Below the pieces are notes generated by a model. That model was not told the origin of the DNA. It did no database searches and worked only from the letters and a program-made list of their open reading frames with translations. Source: Nymphaea colorata (taxonomy: Eukaryota; Streptophyta; Magnoliopsida; Nymphaeales; Nymphaeaceae). Taken from it: 64,000 nt of DNA. The DNA is taken from positions 12,276,802 to 12,340,801 of the forward strand of contig NC_045145.1 in the NCBI RefSeq assembly GCF_008831285.2, given 5' to 3'. The stretch's first letter is position 1; each line of letters starts with the position of its first letter. Below are positions 22,871-35,715 of the stretch, piece by piece. A program made the position numbers and the translations under genes.

Positions 22871-23511
22871 ACTCAATAAATTTTTTAGGTTTCATATAAT
22901 CTTTTATATATTTAAAAGCATTACCAATTATTCTTGCTCAAATTTTCTATAAAACTTCCAATGATGAGCACTAGGAGCCTAATCTTCTAAATGCAAAAAT
23001 TGATTAATTAATAGTATGACTACCTTTTCTAACATATCTTGAAATTAAACATAATTTTCTTTCATTAGTAATATGACCACCTTACAATCTCTTAATATGA
23101 ACTTGTCAATGTTGCCTATGGAAATTAGTATAGATTACAATCTTAGGGCATGCCATATCTATGCATCGGCCTCTTAAATTTGTTTATAAATGCATATTAA
23201 AAAATGTTTTGGTACAATAAAGGCAACCTTAGTGTTTGCTAAATGTAAACAGTAATTTTAAATGTAAACATAAAATCTCACAAAGGTAAGTAAAAATAGC
23301 TGCAATAAGACAACGTTGTTGATGATGACAATGAAAATAAAAGTGGTACCTTGGTAGAAAACAAAGGATTTTCTTGATATGGGTATGGGAATTGTACCAT
23401 TAATGGGGTAAATCAGCTCTAATTGATCAATATATATATGTACACGCTATGTTGAGCTTTTTCTACATTTTTCTATTTAAAAATTCTCATGAACTAACAA
23501 TTAATAAAAAG

Positions 23512-23650
23512 ACAAATTAGAAGAGGTTACCAACCACAATATGTGGTTCTGTCATTTTGGCATGACCAGCCAATGTGATTATATAGAGTGAGGAATAACT
23601 GGTCAAAGTGAAAAAACAAATTAGAAGAGGTTACCAACCACAATATGGTT
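23512..23650. repeat. 33-bp direct repeats, 104 bp apart
   Basis: ACAAATTAGAAGAGGTTACC followed by AACCACAATATG is present twice, starting at 23512 and 23616. The intervening 71 bp contain TGTGATTATATAGAG and are single copy. Confidence 0.9.
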
Positions 23651-23984
23651 TTGACTGGGATTTCGTCAGGATAATAGTTTTTTTCTTTTTTTGAGCACAC
23701 CTTTTACCTTCACTCATCAAGCCATTTCTGAACAAGATGATGATGACACACGTAAGTCACATTTTGAGCACTCAAGTGCATTTTTGGGGCTCGGAGCCCT
23801 CTTGAACGGATGTTGAAATAAAAAATTTCATTGAAGCCATCATTCATTCATATATAGGGCATGGTACGTGATATTTTAGGACAGAGGTGCAATTTTTGTG
23901 CCACATAGAGCCTCTGTGCTCTAGAACAACAGAAAAGGGCATAAATGAATAAAAAAAAGTTCATTGTTACTATCGCCAGGTGGA

Positions 23985-24105
23985 CTCTGTTTCACTAAGG
24001 AAGAAGATAACCCCAGAGTGCAGAATCTCTTCTTCAGCCAAATCTGCTACTTCTCGGTCATCAGTTGGGGTCAGTTGATACTGAACTCCTACAGGGTGTA
24101 GTACA
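23985..24105 (-). other. Coding-like minus-strand stretch, possible terminal exon
   Basis: Read on the minus strand, the block after ccctgtag translates VQYQLTPTDDREVADLAEEE and continues ILHSGVIFFLSETESTWR before a stop. The acidic, non-repetitive composition looks like real protein and an acceptor-like AG precedes it. No family is recognised, and at about 40 codons chance cannot be excluded. Confidence 0.25.
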
Positions 24106-26024
24106 AGAAACAAAAGAAAAAAAAAAGAACTGATCCTGGCATCTGCCAGATCAGCAAGAAAACAAGAAAGGGGAAAACTGATCGAAAAAGGAATAAAAAA
24201 TGACGCGCCGGATTTCGCCTTAGGACACCCTCAGAGCAAGAAATGAAGAAGAAACTTGAGGAAGAGAGAGAAAGAAAAATTAATACCTGTTGTTGTTGGG
24301 TTTTTAGTGCTGCTGCTCAAGCTCTGGGCTGCTCACCGATCGCCACAGATGGCTGGTGACAGTAGATGCTTCCAGCTGCTCAACGTAAAATCCTCAAACA
24401 TACAAGGGGTCAAACAAGATTCAAGAGAGTGAGGAGAGATAAAATGAGAGAAGGAAATGGAAAAGAAGTCGACAAAGAGCCACTTATACCTGTATTGGGA
24501 AATTTGTTGTTGACCCATTGTTTTGTACACAATTCCAATGAAGACCCTTTTATTTTTTTCAATTATTAACATGCATTCTTTTGGGGTTCAGTAGAGGTCA
24601 GGTTGACCCGTTCTTTATAAAAAATTAAATGCAGGACCTAATCAGGGAAGACTTTAGTTGTGTAGAGTAAAGTAAAGATGATTTCTTCATAATCCCTTAT
24701 ACATGCAGCTGCGGCTTGCGTTACAGATCCTGCTCCTCCATCAAAAAATTCTTCATAATATAACAATTGCATTATAGAATGTTGCTGCATGAGTATACAT
24801 CAATCATACAGATCTATCTCACTTACAAAAAGTCCTGTAGAAGACGTACATTGGATTTAAAAACAGTTTAACACTTGTTTTTTTTTTTTGTTAAATGAAA
24901 CTGTAAAAAAAAGTAACGTATGTATGTCTTCCAAGCCACTATGTGCGATCTCAATGAATTTAAATCTAAGAATCCTCACCAATAATGTTTTCAATGTTTA
25001 CAAAGACTGCTCCACAAATTAAATGAGAAAAATACGAGGCAACTCCTTTTGAAAAACACCAAATGTCCAACTTTTCCTTCTGTTTTCAAGCAAACACTTG
25101 ATCTCGTCAAAAGTATTAAAGTAATCATCCAAATGAAGAAATTATCCCATCAAATTGAAAAGATTATCGAGAAAATAGAATTAAAAAGGAAAAACCGCAA
25201 ATTAATGGCTCCGGTACAAACTCCAAAGTTACCTAGATCAAGATTGTGGGGATAAGTTTAAGTAGAAAGATGTAACTCAATAATAGCTATATATATGTAA
25301 AAGGTATTCTGAATTGACAACCAATATGAGCTATTAAGTTGAACCAAGTTGAAGAGTATGGTCTCAAAATGTCAATGGCTGATATATATAAAAATGTATC
25401 TCTGGGTTTTTGATGTGGCAACATGCAGGATTGATTATGGAATTCTGCCCATAAAGTGAAGATTTTTGTGGAGACATCTCAAAGATAAAAATTAAGGATG
25501 TAGAAGATATAGTTATCAGAATCATTCACAACACCAAAACTGAGGACATTTTTCCTTTCTTAACTAAAATTAATTTTAAGACTGCTACTTGGATAAAAAT
25601 AAAACAAAAGAATTAGTCAACATGTAAAAGTAGGCCAAAGAATGAGCAAACATGTAAAACTAATCCGAAGGTGGATATTAAAACCACCCAAAGGAGAATA
25701 TAAGTTTGTAGTTCATTGTATGAAAGCCGGGAATGTTGTGCTTCAATTGAAGGTGCCATGATTTATTGATATATATATTAACATTTTGATAGAGGGAAAA
25801 TGTAATGGCGAAAGCAACAAAATACGTTACTTTTCAGAGTTGATTTCATCTTTCCAACAACGTCTTTCCTCCTAAAACAAAAATGTGGCTGCATTTTCCC
25901 CAAGTGCAATGACTTGTAAGGAATGGATCTTGCGAGACATATCATTGATTGATTGGAACTGGAACTTGATTGATGAGAGGTGCGCATCCTTATCTATACT
26001 GGTGATTTAGTGGTTGTTATATGT

Positions 26025-26110
26025 GCCCTACAGCGGTGATTTCGTCACCGCTAAATCCACGTATGCCAGTGATGTTTAACATTGCTTCAAGTCGTCACCG
26101 CTATAGACCC
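26025..26110. repeat. CACTA-like subterminal hairpin
   Basis: AGCGGTGA (26032-26039) and TCACCGCT (26045-26052) form a perfect 8-bp stem with a 5-base loop. CGTCACCGCT recurs at 26093-26102. GCGGTGACG-type inverted words are typical of subterminal regions of plant CACTA elements. No CACTA terminus was found directly next to it. Confidence 0.45.
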
Positions 26111-28547
26111 ACAAAGGTAGTTTTTGCACCGTATATCTTGCTCTAACCAGTATCAGAGACATTGAGAGCCCACCCGCTTCAGCTGCATGCTTATCTTATC
26201 GCTCAAGTGTCCCTCCCTCTCTGTTTTATGATTAACACTTGTATCTTTTCTACAAGTTAGCTATGTTTTTGTTTTAATTTACTTTTCTCTCAACAATATG
26301 GTAGAATTTAACTAATGTTGGATTTAACAAAGGTTGTATGTCAAATTAAACCATGTCAAGTTTAATGAATTTATTTTACTTCTAATGGTTCGATGAAAAA
26401 GTGCCTCGCAAGTGTGTTGCTTAAATAAATGAAAGTATTGCTTTTTTTTCATCTGCCATACTTACAAGTTATTAAATATTTCACAAGCTTTGATGGAAAA
26501 TTATTGGTAACAACAAAATTAATTTTCTATCAGCACGCAAACTAGCAGACAGTTTTGTCCTTCCTTTCTGACTTTGACATGAGATAATAATGCTTTTTGC
26601 TTCCTTTTCTTTTCTTTAAATTTTTTTCATAATCTTTGTGGCATTATATGCTAAAACTTATGTGTCACAACTTGTTGCTTTGCTAGTTCTGGCTTGACAT
26701 AAATGAAATTGGGCAACCCTTTAACATTTGACATGCACAAAAAGTGCATGGTAATAATACTAAGTCTATGACGATAACTCAAATGCAAGCAACCAATCAA
26801 TACTAAAATAACATAAGATATTTACCTCGAGTAGAGAATAAAAGACTTGACGTAATTAGGCCTTTGCCGTGGGGATTCAAATACACTTTAACAAGCCCCA
26901 TTGCCTCCTACATCCTAAAAAGCAACATATCTAACTAGAGCTGCAACAAAAAAATAGCAAGTAATTTATGATTGTGACAAAGAACACCTTGCTCATGGAG
27001 AACATGAAAAAACAATCGACAATTAGACATTTAAAAACTGATACAAATACCTCCAAGTTGTAACTGGTTCAGTAGTTTGTCAAAATCATCAATATCAATA
27101 AAGGCTGATTTTATTGTAGACATAGGCTCCCTTCATGTATTTTAGATTCCCTCCATGGACATCAATAAAATTGTCAACAGTCACATGAAGACAAAAAAAA
27201 AGGTATTTTAAAGGCTTACCACAACTAGAACATGTTTGACAGTTCTATTAACTATTATAAATTGTTCGAATATATTAAAAGACTACTGAAAGAACCAAAA
27301 AAAGAAAGGAACATGTATCTACCAACATTATGGATCTTATAGAGATTTTAGTAGGAAAGTTTCTTATATGTACAAGTTAAAGTCACACTGCTGTTAAAAT
27401 AGATTCCACCACTACTTCTTTTTGAAATAGAATAGCAATGAGAATAAAAAGCATAGTCAAGGAGGGATTTCCTTTTCTTTAAGTCCATACACAATTTCCA
27501 TGGTTTATGGCATATTAAACAAAAAATAACTTGCCAAAACCAACAACCAATGGTCTTTAATCAACCTGAAACACTGAATTATAGCAATAGTAAGTTTAAG
27601 ATTTATCCTATCATAAAAATCCACGTTGAAGTAACATACCAACTTTACAATATTGAGTTAACGTTCTATACATGTGGTTCTATGTGTCCATGATCGTTTG
27701 GCTGAGCTTGGCCATGCATCGGTTTTAGGGATTCATACTGAGCTAAATGAGTATAACAATTCCAATCTAGTCAAGCAACTAATGTATGAAGTGAAGGCAG
27801 AGGTTGCCTAAATGAAAATAACATTTTCTCTCCAAAATATGAGATAATAAGCTTAATGTATGAACATAATGTCCATGGTCTCATGTGATATACTTTTTGA
27901 GTAGACTAGAAACATGAAGTATAAATCCAAGAATAATATTGAAAAGCAATAAAACTACTCATGAGCACTACAATGAATCTGAAAAGAGAAATGAACCTCA
28001 TCAGAAACTACACATTGAAGCCGTGGATCTGATGTTGTTAGATCAATTAGCAGCTTGTCATCATTTGAAGTCAAAAGTTCCAAACCATGAGGTTCATAAC
28101 AAAGAGCTGGTCATTACAGTGACCAAGAATGCTTTTACTTCGTATTGTTAGAGATTCATAAGCTCACATACAAGTTCGCAAAAATAGATACTTCAGACAA
28201 CATTGAGAAATAGATAGATTGCAAAATATAGATGAAGATGGAAAATCCCTTGTTGCTACATAAGCATATTTGTGTGTGTCTCTGTGTGTGTGTGTATACA
28301 TAGACATACTTATAACTGTATATATTTTATAATGTTATTCCCTTAGGTTCATCAACATAAAGATTGCTGTTGATCTGCAAGTACTTTATGGAAGAAAACA
28401 TACACAAATTTTACCCAAAGATCAGTAATATTAACAGCAAATTATTAACTGGAAATGTGTTTTTTATTTTTATTAATTGCCATATGTTCAATTCTTCTAA
28501 ATGAATATCGACATTAAGAAGTTATATACACACATACCCATGCATAA

Positions 28548-28632
<85 letters not shown>

Positions 28633-29160
28633 GTATATATTTGATTATTGACAATCAAGCATCTGTTCCAAGAGAACAGATGCACCTGGTTGCAAGAACA
28701 TTCGAACAAGAAGTTTCTGTTCATGCTGCACATGGAATAGGAACCAGACGCAATTATGACAACAGTTCTTGTTCTAGAACAATTATTCCAAGGGTAACAC
28801 CAAAATAAATACCCTCATGGTCACTTTGAGCTAGATAGTCAGATGACTTAGAACTAAAGTCTTAATAAACTTATATGCAAACCCTATATTACATCCCAGA
28901 ACACAAAAGTCAGATTCCTTTATGTCGAAAGACTTCTCTCACGCTATAGGGAACAAGCAGAAGGCTTATGCTTTATCAAGCAGCACAAGGGAAAGAGTTG
29001 GCTACTTTACCGATCCCTATTTTGCTAAAATAACAGGAAACATAGAAAGAAAATGATTGAAACCTTTCAAGCACGAGGACATACAGAGGATCTGTCATGC
29101 ATGACCACTTGACTATATGTAGCTTTGAAGAGATTTTGGCAAGTCAATCCATATCATGCA
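26111..29160. other. AT-rich spacer, no gene seen
   Basis: Low-complexity AT-rich DNA. A CT run joined to TA/TG runs lies at about 28549-28640. Open frames such as 27939-28151 lack recognisable motifs. No RNA gene was identified. Confidence 0.5.
28549..28640. repeat. (CT)n(TA)n compound microsatellite
   Basis: About ten CT units are followed by TA units interrupted by regularly spaced TG steps. Tyrosine/isoleucine-repeat frames in both strands here are artefacts. Confidence 0.95.
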
Positions 29161-30523
29161 GGAGCAAACATGTGTGTGTAGTATCTCAATGACACCAGAA
29201 GATTGTAGTAACCTTAATCAAATCAGGCCCTACGTGCTAAAAATAATAATAAAAAATTATATTCCAATGAAGACTAACGTACTTCTCTTCAAGTGCATTA
29301 ATCCTTAAAAAGAAATTTAAGATTCTCAGTTTGACATGACTCAGGTCCCACTGAAAGTGCAAAATATAGTGTTTTGTGTTTGAATGAGAGCGCCAAACGG
29401 AGTTTAATTTTTACCATAAATTAAGGATTCAAGTTTATAACTTAAATTAGAATTCTTCTAAACTCATTAAAATGAAAATATAAATATGAAAGGCTATGGC
29501 CAAATTCTCGGCACAGCCTAAATTGATCTTAGTCTTCAGGGAAGGGAAAATTTGAAAATAGAAATGTAGAACAGATGCATGGACAGCAAAGAATATTCTC
29601 ATTAATGAAGTGGGGATATAGAAGCTACATAATAACTAAAAAGAGTAAAAGCTTCATAGTCAGTCTATCGTCTCCTCAGATTCCTTTCTATTGGTGGGGA
29701 AAGAGCATGAAAAAAAAGAGGATGGGGTGTTGGATAACCAATCACTGTAGCCTAAGTGAATTGTATGGAACAGTTAGCCTTGGCCAACACCCGAATTGAG
29801 TGTAACCATTCAGCACCTGTGGCTGTGGACAGTTTCGGTGGTAATGACTGGAGCAAACATGCGTGTGTAGTATCTCAATCACACCTAAAGATTGCTGTAA
29901 CCTTAATAAAATGAGGACCAATGTGCAAAAAATATAATAAAAAATTATATTCAATAAAGACTGATGTATTTCTCTTCACGTGCATTAACCCTTAAAAAGA
30001 AATTCAAGATTTTCAGTTTGGCATAACTCAGGTCCCACTGAAAGTGCAAGTATAGTGTTCTGTATTTGAATGAGAGCACAGAGCGGAGTTTAGTATCTAA
30101 TGTATCTTAAGTATTCAAGCCAAGTTTAATCTTTAACTCAGATTAGAATTCTTCTGAACTCATTAAAAGGAAAATAGAAATATGAAAGGCTACGGCCAAA
30201 TTATTGGCACAGCCTAAATTAATCTCAGTCTTCAAGGGAGGGGAAATTCGAAATAGAAATGTAGAAGAGATGCCTGGACAACAAAGAAATTCTTATTAAT
30301 AGAAGTGGGGATGTAGAAGCTACAGAATGACTAAAAAGAGTAAAAGCTTCATAATAAGTCTATCCTCTCCTCGCATTCTTTCTATTGGTGGGGAAAGAGC
30401 ATGAAAAAAAGAGAGGGCAGGGTGTTGGATAATTGTATGGAACGGTTAAGCCTTGGCCAACACCATAATCGAGTGTAACCATTCGGCACCTGTGGCTGTG
30501 GCCAGGTTTGGTGGTGATGACTG
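29161..30523. repeat. 0.69-kb direct tandem duplication, two copies
   Basis: Copy 1 starts GGAGCAAACATGTGTGTGTA at 29161 and copy 2 starts GGAGCAAACATGCGTGTGTA at 29850, a period of 689 bp. The copies are colinear to the end, with shared CTTTCTATTGGTGGGGAAAG (29685 and 30377) and GTGTAACCATTC with GGCACC or AGCACCTGTGGCTGTGG (near 29800 and 30474). They differ by scattered substitutions and small indels, including loss of about 15 bp near the end of copy 2. Neither copy contains a conserved open frame, so the unit is probably non-coding or mobile-derived. Confidence 0.92.
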
Positions 30524-32740
30524 GAGAAGGGACCAGGGTTGAGTGGCTCTGGTTCGCCTAAATGAGCCCACAAAATTTGGCCTGTCTGATTTGATGATGA
30601 AAAGGCGTTGGGTAATTCTGGTTGGCATTGTTTGGTAGAAAAAGATCAAAGGAATGGAGAGAGAGGAGGGAGGGGGCAGAAGCTTCACATTTGTACAAAT
30701 AAATTTATTGCAAGATATGGAAATTGCATGACAAATGAATCCCAACCAACCATCTCTATACCATATTTACAATTGCTTCCCAAAAAGTCTTATAAAAATG
30801 GGGAAGATAAAATAGTTGATGTGCCCATGCCCATGGAAACTAGGTCAACCAAATCCTAAACAATCAAAAGAAGAAAAGGAAGCGAAGAACCAGAATACCT
30901 CATCTTCCTAACTCCTATATCTTCAACCCAAGCCTGACAAAACAAAAGAGAAGGAACCAATCCACGTTAGTCACATCATCCAAACATGAGATTCTGCATT
31001 CTCAGCAGAGGCAACAAAAAATCAAACAAAAAAAACCACAATTGAAACAACTGAAAAGATGAAGGAAACCCTACGTTCTTCTGTCACATGTGACAATCAA
31101 GCAAATCAACAAAACATGAGAAATCCAGACATTAATCTACAGAATTAATGCTGGAGCTAATGAATATGTTGGGCAAAATGTGAGGGTCAAAGTGAAACAA
31201 AGACATTAATCCACAAAAGAAAACAACTAACATGTGGCCACCTTAAACAAAAATTCAAAGAAAAAGCCCATATCCCCTTAATTCTCAAGCTCTTCATTTG
31301 CCTTCTACCAAGAGTTGGTCATCTGTGCATCCCCTAATTCTCGTGCTCATCCAATTGAGCCGACTGCAAGCAGATTACATTTCATTGCCAATTTAAGACT
31401 GAGACTGGCCAGATTCTAATTAATTTTAATATTTCTTGAAATTTTTAATTAACCATATATTTCTCTTATTTTCGACAAATATTCAAAAACCAAATTCCTA
31501 TTCGATCTGAGCGAACCAGCAATTCGGCGATTTCTGCAAGAAGAGGAGATAACAACAACAAGACGATGTCAAGGTGAGCAACCAGGAAACTGAGCAAGGA
31601 GAAATGCCAGAAAACAAGCAACAAGCAGGTGAATCATGGATTTTTTGATGAAACTGAAAAGTTTGGGAACAATGACAGAGTTGAGGAACCCTTCTTCTTC
31701 TTCGCCTGTTCTGTCAGCGACAATCAGTCGATTGTGATGGATGCTTGACATCAGTGCATGCTGCAATGGCAAGGGCCACAGGGATGAGTGGAAGGTGGAT
31801 TTTCACCCAGAAAGGGGCGAGGGATTGGCTTTTATTGTCACAAGTAACATGTCTTTTTTACGTTGAGATTTAGGAAAGGATCTACGAACCGGATCCTAAT
31901 GGCTCGATCCTAATTCCAGTTTCCAACATTTGTTGTAGTGAGTACTCACCGGTGGAAACATGATGGATCAGGAGGGAGAGAAAGAGAGAGATAATATAGT
32001 GGCAGAGGAGAGCGATGCATTAGAGGCGATTTGGTCTAAGACCCTAAAAGGCAAGAAAGAAGTTCATATGGAAGAGCAATCAACACACAAGAAGGCAAGA
32101 ACTTTCCAGCTGTATATCCAACTAACCTTTCTGGAGTACTAGAAGGTGCTAGGAAAAAGAAAGACGCCGGCAGCGAGACGAAGAGGACAAACACAATCAT
32201 TCCGACCTCTCTGTTTTGTCATGCATTCAATCTTTTGTTTTTAAAAGAATGGGGAAATCCTAGATTTACATTATGCTTCTGCAACTTAACTGGTGGGTTT
32301 GAGGGGAGAAAGAGAAAGAGAGAGAAAAACGGTGGAAAAGGTTATCGTGCAACTGTGGTTCACACAAAATATGCAAATGGCTTGGGTGGGAAAACTCATT
32401 CATTGTCCTGACCAAATGTAGTGGTTGTTCGCTACGGTTCTCGTCCTAAAGTATTGGTCGTAGGGCATAAACAAAAATATTTTAGTGACAGTGTGCTAGC
32501 ATGAATTGTATTTGTACATGCCTGCAGTTGGGACACTATTTCTTGTTTATATAGTCTATCAAAACTGGGTTCTGAAATGCAATAATATATTCTGTTGTGA
32601 CCATCACGAAATATACATATGTGACGTTATGCATAGCATCTTAATATGGATGATGGTTAACATGCTCATGCCCACATCTCTGTTTAACACGTAAATTTGA
32701 CGATAGAAACTCTTTTTGTAGACACGATTTTATTTGAATG
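30524..32740. other. Spacer; short open frames without support
   Basis: On the minus strand 31569-31748 encodes about 58 residues from ATG, ending in a hydrophobic stretch HLLVACFLAFLLAQF. On the plus strand 31963-32142 encodes a charged 59-residue frame. Neither is recognised. Near 32430-32480 the words TTCGCTACGG and GGTCGTAGGGC could be CACTA-type subterminal remnants, but no end is defined. Confidence 0.35.
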
Positions 32741-33237
32741 AATAGTAAAACGAATCCTACAGTTGCTTTATTGCAATCAGGTTTGTTTTACTATTTATGA
32801 CCTCTTTGTAAATGTCTTTTTATCGTAAAACCAGTTCATATAGTATCATTGTTGCATTTAATTTTTCTGAGTTATTATTGCCTACTTGTAAGCATGATAT
32901 TATTGAGTCTGTCATAAAATAAATCATGTAGTTGTGTTATTGCATTATTTTTTGTTCTTATCGCATTCTTGTAAACCCAAATTTATTTTAGGATATCATA
33001 AAATGAATATTGCATTTGTATTATTAGAATCTATTTTGTCTGACTGCTTATTGCCTTTCATTAAGCACCCTGTTATCGTAAAACCAATCCATACAATGAT
33101 ATTATTGCTTTTAAATTTTCTAAGTGTTTATCACATCATTGTTATTTTATTTGACCTATGTCTTAAAGCAAATCCTTGACCTATGTCTTAAAGCAAATCC
33201 TACAATTGTGTAAGCAAGTATAATATGACTTAATCAG
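32740..33237. repeat. Degenerate ~84-bp tandem array up to the gap
   Basis: A unit recognisable by TAAAACSAATCC or TAAAATRAAT-type starts followed by ATTATTGCATT recurs at 32745, 32826, 32915, 32999, 33079 and 33164 (spacings 81, 89, 84, 80 and 85). A perfect 25-bp duplication (TGACCTATGTCTTAAAGCAA...) then follows at 33151 and 33176, immediately before the N gap. The array is diverged but phased. The gap probably replaces more of it. Confidence 0.75.
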
Positions 33238-33337
33238 NNNNNNNNNNNNNNNNNNNNNNNNNNNNNNNNNNNNNNNNNNNNNNNNNNNNNNNNNNNNNNN
33301 NNNNNNNNNNNNNNNNNNNNNNNNNNNNNNNNNNNNN
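33238..33337. other. Assembly gap (100 N)
   Basis: Exactly 100 N, the usual placeholder for a gap of unknown size. Distances across it are not reliable. Confidence 1.
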
Positions 33338-34270
33338 GACTAAAAGTAGTTTCCATATAAACAAATTAATCAGCCATTAATTTCCATTATCAGCCACCAT
33401 GACGACACCAAATAACATACATACATGGTTCACTATGTCCCAACTAGTTATGCCCTTTTATTAATGCATAAAAGATTAAAAGATTAAAATTGATGTTGCT
33501 TTACTTAATTATAGAATTGTTAGGTGAGAAAGATACGCGAGCGTACATGTTCGTTTAAAGGGTACTAAGTTTATATATATTTTAGTTTATCATGGTACAA
33601 CTGTGTGGTTTTTATAATAATGAAAGGTAGGTGTATTTTTGTGAGTTGTCAGATGCTTCCTGGTGGTACTAGGAATTCAACATTCTGTATCTCGGACTCG
33701 GTCTGGTTGGACTTCAACCCAACCCTTTGTTGACCTTACCAACGTCAAGAAATAGCATCAATTTGGTCTTGCGAATCCACTTTGATTAGCTATGTAAATG
33801 GATTTACTATGTTCAACTACCACATGACCTGATTTTGGAACCATTTTTGTTGCAAAAATTTGGAGCAAACAGGTTTAGATTGGTCATGCGCTTTCATAAG
33901 TGAATGAGAACGGGAGTCCAATGTTCTAGTGGGATCCAATAAGGATGTGAATTGATACATATACATATGAATGTCGAATCTGAATTGGTTTCTAAATTAG
34001 GATTGGATGTAAAGACCCAACCAACCTTATATGACGTATAAGATTGAAGAAAAATGGAACTGCATTAGCCAATAGATGTCATATATGTTACCAAATGGAA
34101 AAACTTTTACTGTTTTACTCGCATTTTGCTAAAGAAAGTTTTTCTATCTGGGTGTTGGGAAACACAATAATAAGTCAGAAGCAAAAGCAGGTCCCTTGTT
34201 TTCCAAATAAATGTAAAGGATTGGTTTATTTTTGTCATTCTTCCAAAGGGGAGGCCTTCCATCATATCGT
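33338..34270. other. Spacer downstream of kinase relic A
   Basis: AT-rich, no gene. A short AATCTGAATT-type patch lies at 33950-34015. The tandem array left of the gap does not visibly resume here. Confidence 0.5.
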
Positions 34271-35715
34271 TTAAAGCCTGGCGACCACCTCCTTCATGTC
34301 CATTCTCTCAGTCGGTGATTTCCTTGAACACAACAACTCTGTCTCCATGATCAAGACAAGAAGCTCATTTGGAACGGTTTTGCTGTTATTTGCTTCAGAA
34401 GATGGCCTTCGGCGACATGATCTGAAATTGTTTCACAGTTATTTTGCTTCAGAAGATGACCATCGATGACATCTGAATTTGCAAGCGGAAACGGTTCAGC
34501 CACCCACTGCTTCAAAGTAAAGTCCCCATTAAAATGTTCATCGGTAGGCTTTCTTCTGGTAAACACCTCAAGCAGAAGAATCCCATAGCTGTAGATGTCT
34601 GCTTTGGTTGACACCTTTCCAGCCATCCGGAATTCTAATTCATCCAATCAACAAGGTCAGACTTGATCCTGGCAATATTAGCAGACAATGAACATTGTCG
34701 TTAATGAGATGGCTTCAAAAGTAAAGAAAGTAGTGCAAAAAATTAGGACTAATTATTTTGTTTTGATTTATGGTGCACATGAAACTCTATTTTTTGTTTC
34801 CATGCATTTATAAGGAGGAAGTGAAATTTTACTAAGGAAAGAAACATATTCAAAAGGTAAACTTGCTGGCATTCGTGTATGTGTGTGAATAATTAGGTTC
34901 AATATTCACTATTTTAGTTGGATTCAGGCTCATATTCAAATGCAAAATAGCATAGTCATCATCCCCATTAATTTCACTTATTAATCTGATTTTCTCTTTT
35001 TCGTAATAAAATCCAGTTAATCTGCTGTCAACGGGTTGGTAATGTAAAATTAAAGCTTGATATTTGGAAATTATGGATGTTGATAGAACTTCTCTCCATG
35101 GTAAGCAGGACCAAGTAGTCTAAGTAGCAGTTCAAGCATAGAATTTATGATAGGACAAAGAGTTGGTACCTGGCGCAATGTATCCGGTGGTTCCAAGTGT
35201 ACTTGTAAGAGTTGAAGATTTGTGACCAACTAGCATCTTTGCCATGCCAAAGTCACCAACATGTGCTGTCATGTTCTCATCTAGGAGCACATTACTTGGC
35301 TTTAGATCACAATGATCTATAGTCTCCCAACAACCATGGTGAAGATATTCTAGAGCACAAGCAACGTCAATCATGATATCCAATCTTTGGAAGAGATTCA
35401 AGTGATGGCCACCTGAACGTAGACAGATTTCTAGGCTCCCAAGGGGCATGTATTGGAGAACTAAAGCCTTGAAATCTGCACTGGTGCAAGATGTGATGAC
35501 TCTGAGAAGGTTTTGGTGTCTAATTAACAGCCACCATTGTTCCATCCACCAAAATTCCTTTATACACTGAACCAAAGCTTCCACTGCCCAGAAAATTTGC
35601 ATTGCTGAAGTTGTTCGTCGCTTGAGATAACATTCTATATGTAATCACTGGGAGGGTAATTCCACTTAATCTTTCAACCTCATGATAATGTCTCTCCAGC
35701 CCCCACTTTCTATAT
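34271..35715 (-). pseudogene. LRR-XII receptor kinase relic A: kinase only, internal deletion
   Basis: This minus-strand kinase domain of the Xa21/EFR/FLS2-type receptor family starts in the juxtamembrane region ([20 protein letters not shown]) and has an intact glycine-rich loop GSGSFGSV. After GTMVAV the frame is lost. Roughly 26 residues including the ATP-binding lysine are deleted (near 35521), and the next frame resumes RHQNLLRVITSC. It keeps HCDLKPSN (non-RD, 35314-35306) and DFG (35254-35246). The exon ends ...GYIAP at 35170 with a gta donor. The next exon starts at 34634 after aattag and reads MAGKVSTKADIYSYGILLLE. An internal duplication of DVIDGHLLKQ and a frameshift follow, then SPTERMDMKEVVARL and a stop at 34271. 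LRRs, signal peptide and transmembrane segment are missing upstream. A processed origin is excluded by the retained intron. Confidence 0.88.

Larger units (their letters stand above)
22871..26000. other. AT-rich spacer; a few small signals
   Basis: No gene is recognised. A 33-bp direct repeat ACAAATTAGAAGAGGTTACC... occurs at 23512 and 23616 (104-bp period). A protein-like minus-strand stretch lies at 23985-24105 and is listed separately. TA and A runs are common. Confidence 0.45.

Noticed and set aside
31569-31772. Small membrane protein on the minus strand
   Set aside because: Short, single hydrophobic stretch, no recognised family and no supporting promoter. Kept only as a note in the spacer entry.
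32740-33237. CRISPR-like array
   Set aside because: The units are diverged tandem repeats in a plant genome without conserved direct repeats and unique spacers.
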